DNA of 61,765 nt from Candidatus Neomicrothrix sp. UBA6944. GTDB taxonomy: Bacteria > Actinomycetota > Acidimicrobiia > Acidimicrobiales > Poriferisodalaceae. Location of the stretch: the NCBI GenBank assembly GCA_002448715.1, contig DJZU01000121.1:1-61765 (forward strand), read 5' to 3'. The notes beneath the pieces were generated by a model. It searched no databases, was not told the DNA's origin, and worked only from the letters and a program-made list of their open reading frames with translations. Positions 51,162 through 60,029 of this stretch are shown piece by piece. The position numbers and the translations under genes were made by a program. Within the stretch, counting starts at the first letter, position 1. Each line of letters starts with the position of its first letter.

Positions 51162-52490
51162 CTAGCGAAGTAGCAGGTAGGGACCCGGATCGACGGCCTC
51201 GCTCTGTAAGCGAAGTTCAAAATGCAGATGAGCGCCAGTTGACAAACCCGTAGAACCAACCCAGCCGAGGGGATCGCCCTGCTCTACTTCCGCTCCGGTG
51301 ACGACCAGAGACTCCTTAAGGTGCCCATATACGGTTGCCACCTGGCCTCCATGGTCAACAACAACTGTTGTGCCGTATGCCACCAAATCGATCACAGCCA
51401 TAACTGTTCCTGAGCGAACTGACAACGCAGCTCCTCCCGACGTTCTGTTAGGGCCGATGAAGTCGATCCCGTTGTGCTTTGAGATCTCCCCCCAAATGGG
51501 GTGCCGGCGCCATCCATAAGATGAGGTTGTCACCGGTTCTGCAAGGGGCGCTAGCAGACTCATCGGCTGCAAAAACACATCACTCTGGCAGCTTTGCGAA
51601 TGGGAAATCAGACTCTTGAGATAATGAGCGTCAATTTCCGCCGAGCTCCTCGACGGTTCTCCGCTAGGGACGGGAGAAGGAGATCGCAACACAACAGCGC
51701 CTTCTCCTGCTATGGACATATCCGTAACAGGCCATGGATCACATGCCGAGCTTTTGCTAAGCGAAGAGCTTCCGAACGGAGTAATTGTCCCGTTGCTATG
51801 AACTAACGCGTAACCACTTCCGTCCAATGTTGGAATCATCCCTGCGAATGACTCACTAAAACCTCGTCCGGGCCCCGAACCGTGAAAATGTGCGTCCCCA
51901 AAGGTGAAGATGCCACCGTCGTCTGCCATTAGCCAGTACCCAGCGCTTGTCTTGGTGGAAAGCATTGCGACGATCGGGCGGTTGAGCTTGATCGCTCCAG
52001 TCGAACCGTAGAATCGCGCATCACCGTAGGAGAACACCCCGCCATCGGCTGCTACGAGCCAATATCCAAAACCTGAGTTTGTTGCTGCCATGCCAACAAT
52101 CGGGCTGTTAAGCGTCAATGCTCCTGTAGAACCGTAAAACACGGCATCCCCAAATGAGAATATTCCACCATCGCTGGCGACTAGCCAGTAACCCTGGTTT
52201 GTTGAGGTCGCTACCATCCCCACAATGGGCTGGTTTAGTGCCGTGCCCTTCATATCGCCATAGTGGTCCGCTTGCCCGAATCCCACGACCACGCCCTCAG
52301 TTGTTGCTATCCAATAGCCGAGGCCGTCTGATCTCGCTGTCATGGCTCCCGCTCCCGGGGCCATCAGGTTCGGGTCCGGCTGCCCGTACACCGACGCAGT
52401 GCCAACTGGCTCCACTTTGACTGCTGATGCTGGGTCGGCGAGCAAAACCACCACCGATAGCAGAACTACGACACCAGAAATCTTCAACAC
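51162..52490 (-). CDS. secreted M23 peptidase with tandem 42-residue repeats
   Basis: The 442-residue protein begins with a signal peptide (cleavage likely after ASA, residue 23). Five 42-residue repeats follow at Gly58, 100, 142, 184 and 226, each with a GYW(L)-x-A-x-DGG-x-F-x-FGDA pattern except the last. The C-terminal M23 (LytM) domain has HNGID (His339, Asp343), YGH (His390) and HLHFE (His421, His423), the full metal and catalytic set. It should cut peptidoglycan peptide bridges outside the cell. The repeats may bind wall polymer or fold as a beta-propeller. Confidence 0.92.
   Translation of the reverse strand: MLKISGVVVLLSVVVLLADPASAVKVEPVGTASVYGQPDPNLMAPGAGAMTARSDGLGYWIATTEGVVVGFGQADHYGDMKGTALNQPIVGMVATSTNQGYWLVASDGGIFSFGDAVFYGSTGALTLNSPIVGMAATNSGFGYWLVAADGGVFSYGDARFYGSTGAIKLNRPIVAMLSTKTSAGYWLMADDGGIFTFGDAHFHGSGPGRGFSESFAGMIPTLDGSGYALVHSNGTITPFGSSSLSKSSACDPWPVTDMSIAGEGAVVLRSPSPVPSGEPSRSSAEIDAHYLKSLISHSQSCQSDVFLQPMSLLAPLAEPVTTSSYGWRRHPIWGEISKHNGIDFIGPNRTSGGAALSVRSGTVMAVIDLVAYGTTVVVDHGGQVATVYGHLKESLVVTGAEVEQGDPLGWVGSTGLSTGAHLHFELRLQSEAVDPGPYLLLR
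51771..52319 (-). repeat. tandem 126-base coding repeats in the M23 peptidase gene
   Basis: The gene carries five in-frame repeats of exactly 42 codons, seen as the Gly-Tyr pairs at residues 58, 100, 142, 184 and 226. Middle copies share the DGG and FGDA elements; the last is divergent. Copies have diverged at the DNA level, so this is an old protein repeat, not a recent expansion. Confidence 0.8.
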
Positions 52491-52548
52491 GATGGGCTAG
52501 TTTGCCGGGTTCTCACTCATATGTGAAGCACCCTGTAGCTTCGTCTGT

Positions 52549-53637
52549 GTGGCGAACGTTCTCATCCTCGAGCCTTGGTACCGAGGCTCCCACAAAAGTT
52601 GGGTACAAGGTTGGAAGGCCCAGAGCCAACATTCAATTTCGATCACAGATGGATCGGACACGGGTTGGCGGCGCTCTCTTATCACTGCACCTTCTCTCTT
52701 CGCCGCCGAACTTGACAGAAATGCGCAGAACATCGACGCGCTTATAGCCAGCACCCCAATTGACCTAGCCACCGTGTTTGGTTTGTTGGACCGCTCTACA
52801 CCTCGCCCCCCAACGTTGCTCTATATGCATGAAAGTCAAATTGGCTATCCCTCCGGACCAAAAGGTGGTCAGGCCTATCGTGCAATCATCGCCGATTGGG
52901 CTTCGATAATGAGCGCAGACAGAGTCGCTGTGGCAAGCCGATTTCACGCCGAGTTGCTTCTCCAAGAACTCCCAACCTTTGTTGACAAAATCATCAAGGG
53001 TGGTGGCGTAAAACTCGAAGCCGCGTTGAACAATATTCAAGTGCTTCCAGTTGGCATCGAGGTACCGGCAACGCCTAAAGCCTCGGCCAATGGATGTTTG
53101 AAAGTTTTGTGGAATCACCGGTGGTCTCACGATAAACGCCCTGATGAATTTGTTCATGCGATGCAGAAGCTGGCCTCCGAAGGTTTCGAATTTGAGATCT
53201 TTGCTTTAGGCCACGTCGAACGGAGTGGCAGGAAGGCTCATACTCGCCTCAAAGCTTGCCTGGGTGACCGACTCGCAATATGCGGTCCTCGTAGCCGTGG
53301 CGAATATCTACAGGCACTTCAAAAAACCGACTTAGTGGTCTCAACTGCTCACCATGATTTTTTCGGAGTCGCGATAAGCGAGGCAATTGCAGCTGGAGCG
53401 AGACCAGTTCTGCCAAAGCGTCTCGCTTATCCGGAACTTGTGCCTTCGGAACTGCACTCGGAGCTGCTCTATGAAGGATCTCTCGAAGATGCTCTTCGTT
53501 CGCAGCTTGTTTTGGATAGAAGCGAACTTCACGCCCACAGGGCCGCTACTCGGGAACATGTATCTAGCTTTGATTGGCGCAATGTGGCTCCCAGATACGA
53601 TTCATTTATCGACGAAATGATTACTTCATTCAGATGA
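52549..53637 (+). CDS. DUF3524 glycosyltransferase, tRNA-queuosine mannosyltransferase-like
   Basis: This 362-residue GT-B-type protein closely follows the DUF3524/GTDC1 family, whose animal member QTMAN mannosylates queuosine in tRNA-Asp. It shares LEPWYRGSHKSW, TLLYMHESQIGYP, VLWNHRWSHDKRPDEF and STAHHDFFGVAISEAIAAGARPV. The start is GTG. The DUF4031 gene follows with a 4-base overlap (ATGA). Whether this organism has queuosine is unknown, so the mannosyltransferase role is inferred from family. Confidence 0.87.
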   Translation: MANVLILEPWYRGSHKSWVQGWKAQSQHSISITDGSDTGWRRSLITAPSLFAAELDRNAQNIDALIASTPIDLATVFGLLDRSTPRPPTLLYMHESQIGYPSGPKGGQAYRAIIADWASIMSADRVAVASRFHAELLLQELPTFVDKIIKGGGVKLEAALNNIQVLPVGIEVPATPKASANGCLKVLWNHRWSHDKRPDEFVHAMQKLASEGFEFEIFALGHVERSGRKAHTRLKACLGDRLAICGPRSRGEYLQALQKTDLVVSTAHHDFFGVAISEAIAAGARPVLPKRLAYPELVPSELHSELLYEGSLEDALRSQLVLDRSELHAHRAATREHVSSFDWRNVAPRYDSFIDEMITSFR

Positions 53638-54191
53638 TCCTGATAGATACTCCAAGTTGGCCTTGGCGCGGGAAGCTTTGGGGTCACCTCATCTCAGATT
53701 CGTCGTTATCGGAGTTACATGAGTTCGCCCAACGGATCGGCAAACGACGAATCGGATTTCAGGGCGACCACTACGATATAGACACTGAAGAACATGTTCT
53801 GGCGATACAAGAAGGGGCGCGGTGCGTTGATAGTCGCGAATTAGTTCGACGGCTCCGTGATTGTGGACTGCGTCAACGATCGAAGAAGGAACCATGGTCC
53901 ATTACCTACCAGTCGGAAGGTGTTCAACCATTTGACCAGATAAATGCAATTGCGACTGAGGCCATCGCCGTGAGAGACCATCGAACTTTCGTACATAAGG
54001 CTTTAGCTTCAGCTGACTCTTTATCCGATCCTCTCAGTGTCCTAGTCGTCGAGCGGGCCCAAGAGACTGCAATGGTTTTGGAGTTTTTGGATCCACCCCA
54101 ATTTGATCCGACAACAGTCGATTGTCTAATTCACAGCGTAAAAGCTGGCGTCACCACTGTGGAACTTATCTTCGATAGTTCTGGTCGATGA
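53634..54191 (+). CDS. DUF4031 family protein
   Basis: This protein of 185 residues has the DUF4031 domain in the first 85 (DTPSWPWRGKLWGHLISDSS, then LHEFAQRIGKRRIGFQGDHYD, then RELVRRLRDCGL) and an extra C-terminal region of about 95 residues of mixed alpha/beta character. The function is unknown. A longer frame to 53574 exists, but the ATG at 53634 overlaps the DUF3524 stop as ATGA and places the conserved start at residue 3. It is very probably translated with the glycosyltransferase. Confidence 0.83.
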   Translation: MILIDTPSWPWRGKLWGHLISDSSLSELHEFAQRIGKRRIGFQGDHYDIDTEEHVLAIQEGARCVDSRELVRRLRDCGLRQRSKKEPWSITYQSEGVQPFDQINAIATEAIAVRDHRTFVHKALASADSLSDPLSVLVVERAQETAMVLEFLDPPQFDPTTVDCLIHSVKAGVTTVELIFDSSGR

Positions 54192-54218
54192 ATTCACCGA
54201 TGGGAAGACGGCATCTCG

Positions 54219-55304
54219 CTATTCCTCAACTTCAGTGTCTTCGAGAAGTTCCGACTCGATCAGCTCATGGCGCCTGATATAGGTAGACACGAATGCCTGA
54301 ACAGTCGCTGCCACGGGAACAGCCAGAAGCGTTCCCACAACCCCCAGAAGAGCTGCTCCCAAGATGACTGTGCCGAACGCCACCGCTGGATGGATGTTCA
54401 TCGTTTGAGAAGTGATGCGAGGCGCGAACAAGTAGTTCTCGAGCTGTTGATAGACGACTATCGCTACCAACACCCACAGGGCGCTAATCGGTTGGTGTAA
54501 AAGCGCGATCAAGATCGGCAGGATGCCAGCAAGGTAGGTGCCAGCAACAGGGACAAACTGCGACATGATCCCTACCCACAGCGCCAGCGGCACTGGTGAA
54601 GGGACCCCAAGTAACGCGAATAGCAACCAATGAACGAGGAATGCAGCCAACCCCAAGAGAGTTCGGGAGTAGATGTAAGCCCCTGTCTTATCAATCGCAA
54701 TTTCCCAGCCTTTGAGCATCAAGGCTTGCTTTTTAGGTGGAAGCGCCGAACAGAGCAACCGTCGTAGCTTTGGGCCGTCAGCGACTAGGTAGAACGTGAA
54801 CAACAGGACAGTCAGAGTCTGAAAGATCAACGACATCAGCGCTGTGCCTATAGAGACCAGATCGCCTGCGATATTCGATGCAAGACGTGCGGCGCTTCCA
54901 CCGCTAGAAAATTCCGCAACGAGGGAATCCGTTTCCAACACGATCCCAAATTTGCTCTCTAACCACTCCTCTATCTCTCGTATGTATGCAGGTGCTTCTG
55001 CAGTCAACTTGGTTATCTGATCGGCAAGCACCGAGCCCATGGCATACAGAAAGCCGCCCACTCCGAGAAGAACCAACGCGAACATCCCTAGCGTGGCGGG
55101 TCCCCTACGCCAACCCCGACGGCCCAACCAGTTAACTGCGGGCTCAATGGCAAACGACAGAAATAGGGACACAAGAATAACGATGATCAAGGAGCGCACC
55201 TGTACCAAGATCCATATCAAGGCGGCCAGAAAGGTGAGCCCGCCAAGAAATAGAGCAACCGCTCTGGGAACCCAGTTGGGCATTTTCTCTTTAGGGCCTG
55301 TCAT
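54219..55304 (-). CDS. AI-2E family transporter
   Basis: This 361-residue membrane protein has the AI-2E permease layout: about eight hydrophobic segments, LFLSFAIEPAVNWLGRRGWRR near the N-terminus and YQQLENYLFAPRITSQTMNIHP in the second half. Members export autoinducer-2 or act as Na+/H+ antiporters; the substrate is not known here. The ATG overlaps the HisN-like gene's stop by 4 bases (ATGA), so the two are coupled. Confidence 0.9.
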   Translation of the reverse strand: MTGPKEKMPNWVPRAVALFLGGLTFLAALIWILVQVRSLIIVILVSLFLSFAIEPAVNWLGRRGWRRGPATLGMFALVLLGVGGFLYAMGSVLADQITKLTAEAPAYIREIEEWLESKFGIVLETDSLVAEFSSGGSAARLASNIAGDLVSIGTALMSLIFQTLTVLLFTFYLVADGPKLRRLLCSALPPKKQALMLKGWEIAIDKTGAYIYSRTLLGLAAFLVHWLLFALLGVPSPVPLALWVGIMSQFVPVAGTYLAGILPILIALLHQPISALWVLVAIVVYQQLENYLFAPRITSQTMNIHPAVAFGTVILGAALLGVVGTLLAVPVAATVQAFVSTYIRRHELIESELLEDTEVEE

Positions 55305-56083
55305 GTCCTTGCCAGTATGTCGAGTAAGTCATCATGGACTAACCCATTTGAGGCTACGCCACTAATCGAGTCGGGAGTTGCGTTCAAGTCAAAAGAACTT
55401 GTTCCAGTGAGATCCGTGAATTTGCCGCCAGCTTCACTCAAAATCACGGGCATTGGAGCTAAATCCCAGGGAGAGCATACGGGGTCGATCATCGCTTCGG
55501 CTTGACCGGCGGCTACCAGGTAGTAGCCAAATGCATCTCCCCATGTGCGCATCATCGCACCTGAGTGTTTCAAACCAACCAGCCAAGAATCCGCAAAGGT
55601 GTCGTATCCGCTTGTATTAACTAAAGCTTCTTGAAGTGCAGAGGTTTTGCTCACATAGGTTCGTTTTCCATCTCGCCAACATCCAATTCCACGCCCAGCA
55701 GCAATAGTTGACTGCAATACCGGGATATGGATGACCCCAATGATCGGCCCAGAGCTATCGGCGACTGCTAGAAGCGTGGAGAACAGGGGTACGCCACGGG
55801 CAAAACCGCGGGTACCGTCTATCGGATCGATAATCCAGGTCAATTTGTCTGTATCTACGACTCCACCCTCTTCCTCTCCTCGAACTGCGTGATCTGGATG
55901 TCGGACGTCAAGCTGTTCTCGGATAAATCGCTCCGCTGCTCGGTCAGCATCTGTTACCTCGGATCCGTCGGTTTTCGACTCAACTTTTAGACCACTCTGG
56001 CCAAACCAACCCAACGTAAGAGACCCTGCCTGTTCGGCTAGATCACACGCCTCAGCTAGGAGGTCTTCAAGTCGTTCAGTCAC
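55301..56083 (-). CDS. hisN: inositol monophosphatase / histidinol-phosphatase family protein
   Basis: This protein of about 260 residues is of the IMPase family: EEEGG (metal Glu), WIIDPIDGTRGFARG and PWDLAPMPVILSEAGG. In actinobacteria HisN-type members hydrolyse histidinol phosphate, and others hydrolyse inositol phosphate; the sequence alone does not decide. The start is the GTG at 56083, preceded by GGAAGGG, since the longer frame to 56245 would run into the crotonase gene. The symbol is tentative. Confidence 0.87.
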   Translation of the reverse strand: MTERLEDLLAEACDLAEQAGSLTLGWFGQSGLKVESKTDGSEVTDADRAAERFIREQLDVRHPDHAVRGEEEGGVVDTDKLTWIIDPIDGTRGFARGVPLFSTLLAVADSSGPIIGVIHIPVLQSTIAAGRGIGCWRDGKRTYVSKTSALQEALVNTSGYDTFADSWLVGLKHSGAMMRTWGDAFGYYLVAAGQAEAMIDPVCSPWDLAPMPVILSEAGGKFTDLTGTSSFDLNATPDSISGVASNGLVHDDLLDILART

Positions 56084-56111
56084 GTTATGACCCTTCCGAA
56101 TCTCGAAAAAA

Positions 56112-56930
56112 TCAAGTGAATTCTGGTCGTCGTTTTTCGAAGAAGGCCGACACGGCTTCTGTCTGATTTGGGGATCCGATGAGGGCACCGATGTGCTCCC
56201 GTTCAGCGGCGAAGCGCTCGGCTGTGTTTCGCTCCTGCAAGCCATTGAGGATGTTTTTCATGCGGCGTATTGCCTCCGGGTTCTTCTCGGAGATTTCTCT
56301 TGCTAGCTCCATCGCCTCGGCGTGTGGGTCATCCGCTGTTCGTGTTGCGACACCTAATTCAACTGCTTCCGAACCTGAGATCATTTTTCCCGTGAAGTAC
56401 ATCTCCTTGGCGACATCGAGCCCTACTAAAGGGGGAAGCAACACAGAGGCTCCCATGTCAGGGACCAACCCCCATCGAATCTCAAGTACCGACATCTTGG
56501 TATCTGGATGAACGATACGGATGTCGGGACCCATTGCTATCTGAAAGCCTCCGCCTAGAGCATGTCCGGTGATAGCCCCAATTACCGGAACCTCTAGCTC
56601 TTGCCATACCCACGCCGCCTGTTGGCCGAGGTGAGTGATCCGCCCTTCAAGACTGTTGGCGGCTGTGTCGGCCATGTCATCAGTATCTACGCCCGCCTCA
56701 TTGTTGCTCTGCCCCATCGCTTGGAATGAGGCGAAGTCGAGTCCCGCGCAAAATGAGCGCCCTTCGCCGCTCAGAACAGCGACGCGAACATCTGACCGTT
56801 CCTTTAGTTCTTCGCCCGCATTGACAATTGCTCTGAACATGCCGGTGTCTAAAGCATTTAGTTTCTCTGGGCGATTGAGACGGACATCTGCTATCCCATC
56901 TTCGACAGTCACTACCACGCGATCCGACAT
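56112..56930 (-). CDS. enoyl-CoA hydratase/isomerase (crotonase) family protein
   Basis: This 272-residue protein has LNRPEKLNALDTG, RSFCAGLDFASF, and GHALGGGFQIAMGPDIRI. The first catalytic position is Gln instead of Glu, and the second is Asp in LVPDMGASVLLPPL, so it resembles isomerase-type crotonases such as PaaG rather than hydratases. The HisN-like gene is 28 bases downstream of its stop on the same strand. Substrate unknown. Confidence 0.9.
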   Translation of the reverse strand: MSDRVVVTVEDGIADVRLNRPEKLNALDTGMFRAIVNAGEELKERSDVRVAVLSGEGRSFCAGLDFASFQAMGQSNNEAGVDTDDMADTAANSLEGRITHLGQQAAWVWQELEVPVIGAITGHALGGGFQIAMGPDIRIVHPDTKMSVLEIRWGLVPDMGASVLLPPLVGLDVAKEMYFTGKMISGSEAVELGVATRTADDPHAEAMELAREISEKNPEAIRRMKNILNGLQERNTAERFAAEREHIGALIGSPNQTEAVSAFFEKRRPEFT

Positions 56931-56999
56931 GATTATTCCCTTCTCCTGCTGATTACAGTCTGCCCATTGGAGAGCGATTGGGGCAATTGTTAAACGAAT

Positions 57000-58610
57000 C
57001 TAGGTTGACCATGGCCATCGGCGGCTCTTCTGTGCTGGCTCAGGAGGGCCTTCAGTTGTTACAGGAAACGTCAATACTGGCACTGTGAGTTCCCTAGCGA
57101 TGCGCTCAGATGGGAAGAGGACAAGACGGGAAGTAGCGCCCTGAGGTCGAGCCGCGAACAGGACCACCATGTCTGCTTGAGTTTCGGCCCGTGTTCTTAC
57201 GACGGCACCGGTAAAGCTCTCGGTACGCATTGGCTTAAATTCGACTTCGACGTCCTTGGTCGCGCATCTAGCCAAAAGATTCGCAATATGTTCTGACTCA
57301 GGTTCTCCTGGCTGATACACGACAAGACGAGAACGCCAGCGCGCCGCGAGATCGATTAGCCACTCCGGAATTTCTATTGGCATCGGAGAGGCGATTAGCA
57401 CGTTGGCGGGTAGTTCCACTCGGGTGGGATCCACCTGTCCTGAATCTTGCTCGGCATCGGATCCGTGCAGGTCTTTAGCGACTAGGAGAGGTCCAACAAG
57501 TTCGAAAAGTACGACCGAGCCTAAAACTACGGTTGCAGCTTCGGCTCCCGGATCTCCTAGCACTTCACTTGCCAGAACCGCTAAGCCGACGGCGACGCCC
57601 GCTTGTGGGGTCAAGTTGACGCCAAGCCTTAGAGCTGTTTTCCAACCCAATCCCCCGAACAGGCCACCGATGAGCCCTCCAACTATTTTGGCTCCCACTC
57701 TCACCCCGATATACACGAGGCCAACTATGCCTACTCCCCCAAGGTCATTGAGATGTATGGACGCTCCGGCTAACGCAAAGAACAGTAAGTAGAGCGGTTG
57801 TTCAATGCTTTTAATGGTTCGAAATAGGCGGAGAGAGAAGGCTTCTGGCGATACCGATGCAGCTGTAGCTCCTGCCATTAGAGCCGCTAGGGGCAGAGAG
57901 ATGTTTAGCCAATCCGCTATTGACCACCCCAGGAGGATATGGACCAATACAAATAGGAGTAGTTCGCCCGACGTCTCAATTTGGAAACCTAGACGCGATA
58001 TGAACCAGCCGCCTAAGAGCCCGAGCGCCGCCCCACCGAATCCGAGTTGCACAAAGTCCAAAACTGCAGCCGATACGTCGGCGTCTTGGTCCGCCAAGAT
58101 AGTGGCTATCGGCAAAACTGCTGCGAATGTCGTAGTGGCGAATGCGTCAGAAACGGCATGGGTACCTACTACACCAACCGCGTAATTACCTGTCGCCTTA
58201 ACTGAACTGACGATGTGGGCAATCGTCATGGGAGCCCCAGCGCCTGCTAAGGCTGCAAGCACTAGGGCTACTGATCTGTCTGCGCCCACGGCGCGAGTAG
58301 CCCAAAATACTAAAACCGCACACAATATGTACTGGGTAGCGCCCGTAGTCAGGGTCCATCGAGCAGCTCGCAGAGCTCGGACTGATACTCGCTCACCGAT
58401 TACGAACATCAAGATCGCTAGAGCGATTTCAGTCAGAGGGCGCAGGGCGGTAAGTTCATGCTCGCTAACCAACTCGATCCCCGATGGCCCTAACAATGCC
58501 CCGACTATTAGGAACCCTACGAGCTCCGGCAAATGGCGGCGCGCTAAGAGTCGGCTAGCTAAATATGCAAGCCAGGCGAGTACTGCAAAGGCCCCAAGGG
58601 TCTCGGTCAT
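57000..58610 (-). CDS. CPA2-type cation:proton antiporter with C-terminal soluble domain
   Basis: This 536-residue protein has about twelve membrane segments in the first 385 residues with Kef/NhaP-like features (PELVGFLIVGALLGPSG, GTHAVSDAFATT and LTPQAGVAVGLA), followed by a soluble C-terminal domain of about 150 residues with a Rossmann-like layout similar to universal stress proteins. It probably exchanges Na+ or K+ for H+. The start is ATG at 58610. Confidence 0.9.
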   Translation of the reverse strand: MTETLGAFAVLAWLAYLASRLLARRHLPELVGFLIVGALLGPSGIELVSEHELTALRPLTEIALAILMFVIGERVSVRALRAARWTLTTGATQYILCAVLVFWATRAVGADRSVALVLAALAGAGAPMTIAHIVSSVKATGNYAVGVVGTHAVSDAFATTTFAAVLPIATILADQDADVSAAVLDFVQLGFGGAALGLLGGWFISRLGFQIETSGELLLFVLVHILLGWSIADWLNISLPLAALMAGATAASVSPEAFSLRLFRTIKSIEQPLYLLFFALAGASIHLNDLGGVGIVGLVYIGVRVGAKIVGGLIGGLFGGLGWKTALRLGVNLTPQAGVAVGLAVLASEVLGDPGAEAATVVLGSVVLFELVGPLLVAKDLHGSDAEQDSGQVDPTRVELPANVLIASPMPIEIPEWLIDLAARWRSRLVVYQPGEPESEHIANLLARCATKDVEVEFKPMRTESFTGAVVRTRAETQADMVVLFAARPQGATSRLVLFPSERIARELTVPVLTFPVTTEGPPEPAQKSRRWPWST

Positions 58611-58663
58611 CGCTGCGACGCTACTGCCCTGAGAGCTGCCTAGAAAGACTTACCCAAAAAATT

Positions 58664-59458
58664 TTAAGACCCAACGACTGGTTCGAAAGCCGGGTCTCGT
58701 TTTTCTACGAAGCTCGCTACGCCTTCTTTGAAATCTGGTCGCTTTAGAGATTGGGCCATGACCCTGTTTGATTCCTCGAGTGATTCGGTGCGCGCCATAT
58801 CGAGTTGGCTCCAGACTTGGTTTTTCATCTGCGCCATGGACCACGGTGCACTGTATCGACCTAACTCTCGCGCATACTCAACGGTTGCAGTGACGAGCTC
58901 ATCGGGAGGCAAAACGCGGCTCACCACCCCCATCTCTTTCGCTTCTTCGGCCATGAACACTCTTCCTGACATCAGAATGTCCAACGCGTTTGAGGGCCCA
59001 ACAACCCGGGGCAGCATGTACGACACTCCGTGCTCTGCAATTAGTCCTCGCCTAGCAAAGGCACTGGTGAATTTTGCTCCCGCCGCAGCAAACCGGATAT
59101 CGCACATCATTGCGTGAACAAATCCAAGCCCCGCGCAGGCGCCGTTTATCGCAGCAACGACTGGTTTGGGGATCGTTAGCGCATAATCGTGCCGTTCGGT
59201 TCGCAGCTCCACAGGTGTTTCTTCTTCCCCGTCTCGCGCACCGATTCCTTGAAGCATGTCCATATCAGCGCCTGAGCAGAAGCCCCTGCCGGCTCCAGTA
59301 ACGACAATCGCTTTAACGTCGGCGGATTCCGCAGCCCGGTCAAGCGCATTGAAATATTCAGAACCAAGTTCACTTGTCCAAGAATTCAGCCGTTCAGGTC
59401 GATTCAGAGTAACCAAAGCCACCCCGTCGACCTCTTCGTACAAAACTACATCGCTCAT
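58664..59458 (-). CDS. enoyl-CoA hydratase/isomerase (crotonase) family protein
   Basis: This protein of about 264 residues has LNRPERLNSWTSELG, RGFCSGADMDMLQG and NGACAGLGFVHAMMCDIRFAA, and FARRGLIAEHGVSYMLPRVVG, where a single Glu remains at the second site. The first site has no acid. This pattern is common in actinobacterial members of uncertain substrate. The frame runs to 59485, but the ATG at 59458 has AAAGGG upstream and fits the family start. Confidence 0.9.
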   Translation of the reverse strand: MSDVVLYEEVDGVALVTLNRPERLNSWTSELGSEYFNALDRAAESADVKAIVVTGAGRGFCSGADMDMLQGIGARDGEEETPVELRTERHDYALTIPKPVVAAINGACAGLGFVHAMMCDIRFAAAGAKFTSAFARRGLIAEHGVSYMLPRVVGPSNALDILMSGRVFMAEEAKEMGVVSRVLPPDELVTATVEYARELGRYSAPWSMAQMKNQVWSQLDMARTESLEESNRVMAQSLKRPDFKEGVASFVEKRDPAFEPVVGS

Positions 59459-59519
59459 TGAAGACCCTTTCGCCAGGGGCCACACGTTAGCTGTTGCGAG
59501 CGAGTTGATGTATTTCTAA

Positions 59520-59996
59520 CTAGTTGGTGGCGATTTCTTCAATCTCGACGCTTTCCATAACGTCACCGACAGCGATCGCTAACGCTACGTCCATTCCGCT
59601 TGATACGTAACCGAACAGATTGTAGGCCGGCGCTAGTTTTGATCGGCAGTCGTCGATGCATATAAAGAACTGGCTGCCGTTGGTGTTGGGTCCAGCATTT
59701 GCCATAGCAACCGCTCCCAGGGTGTATTCGGCATTGACGGGTTCGTCGTCGAATCGATATCCGGGGCCACCTGTACCGGTGCCTTCTGGGCAACCACCTT
59801 GAATTACGAAATCTGGCACTACTCGGTGGAAGGTGAGTCCTGTGTAATAGCCATCACGTGCGAGGTTCACGAAATTATTTACCGTGTTCGGCGCTAATTT
59901 CGGGTCGAGGTCCATAACGATCGTGCCTTTGGCCGTTTGGATGGACACGCGGTAGGTGATCTCGTTATCAATGTTCATCTGAGGTGCTGAAGCCAT
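59520..59996 (-). CDS. peptidyl-prolyl cis-trans isomerase (cyclophilin type)
   Basis: This 158-residue protein is a single cyclophilin domain: VNNFVNLARDGYYTGLTFHRVVPDFVIQGGCP, GPGYRFDDEPV, and AMANAGPNTNGSQFFI. The Phe/His/Arg residues of the active site are kept. It speeds proline-bond rotation in folding proteins. No signal peptide is seen, so it is cytosolic. Confidence 0.96.
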   Translation of the reverse strand: MASAPQMNIDNEITYRVSIQTAKGTIVMDLDPKLAPNTVNNFVNLARDGYYTGLTFHRVVPDFVIQGGCPEGTGTGGPGYRFDDEPVNAEYTLGAVAMANAGPNTNGSQFFICIDDCRSKLAPAYNLFGYVSSGMDVALAIAVGDVMESVEIEEIATN

Positions 59997-60029
59997 AGCA
60001 GCACCCTAGCGGGACAAAGCGAGAACTAA

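Noticed and set aside
56084..56245. N-terminal extension of the HisN-like protein
   Set aside because: It overlaps the crotonase gene and looks non-protein; GTG 56083 has a good ribosome binding site.
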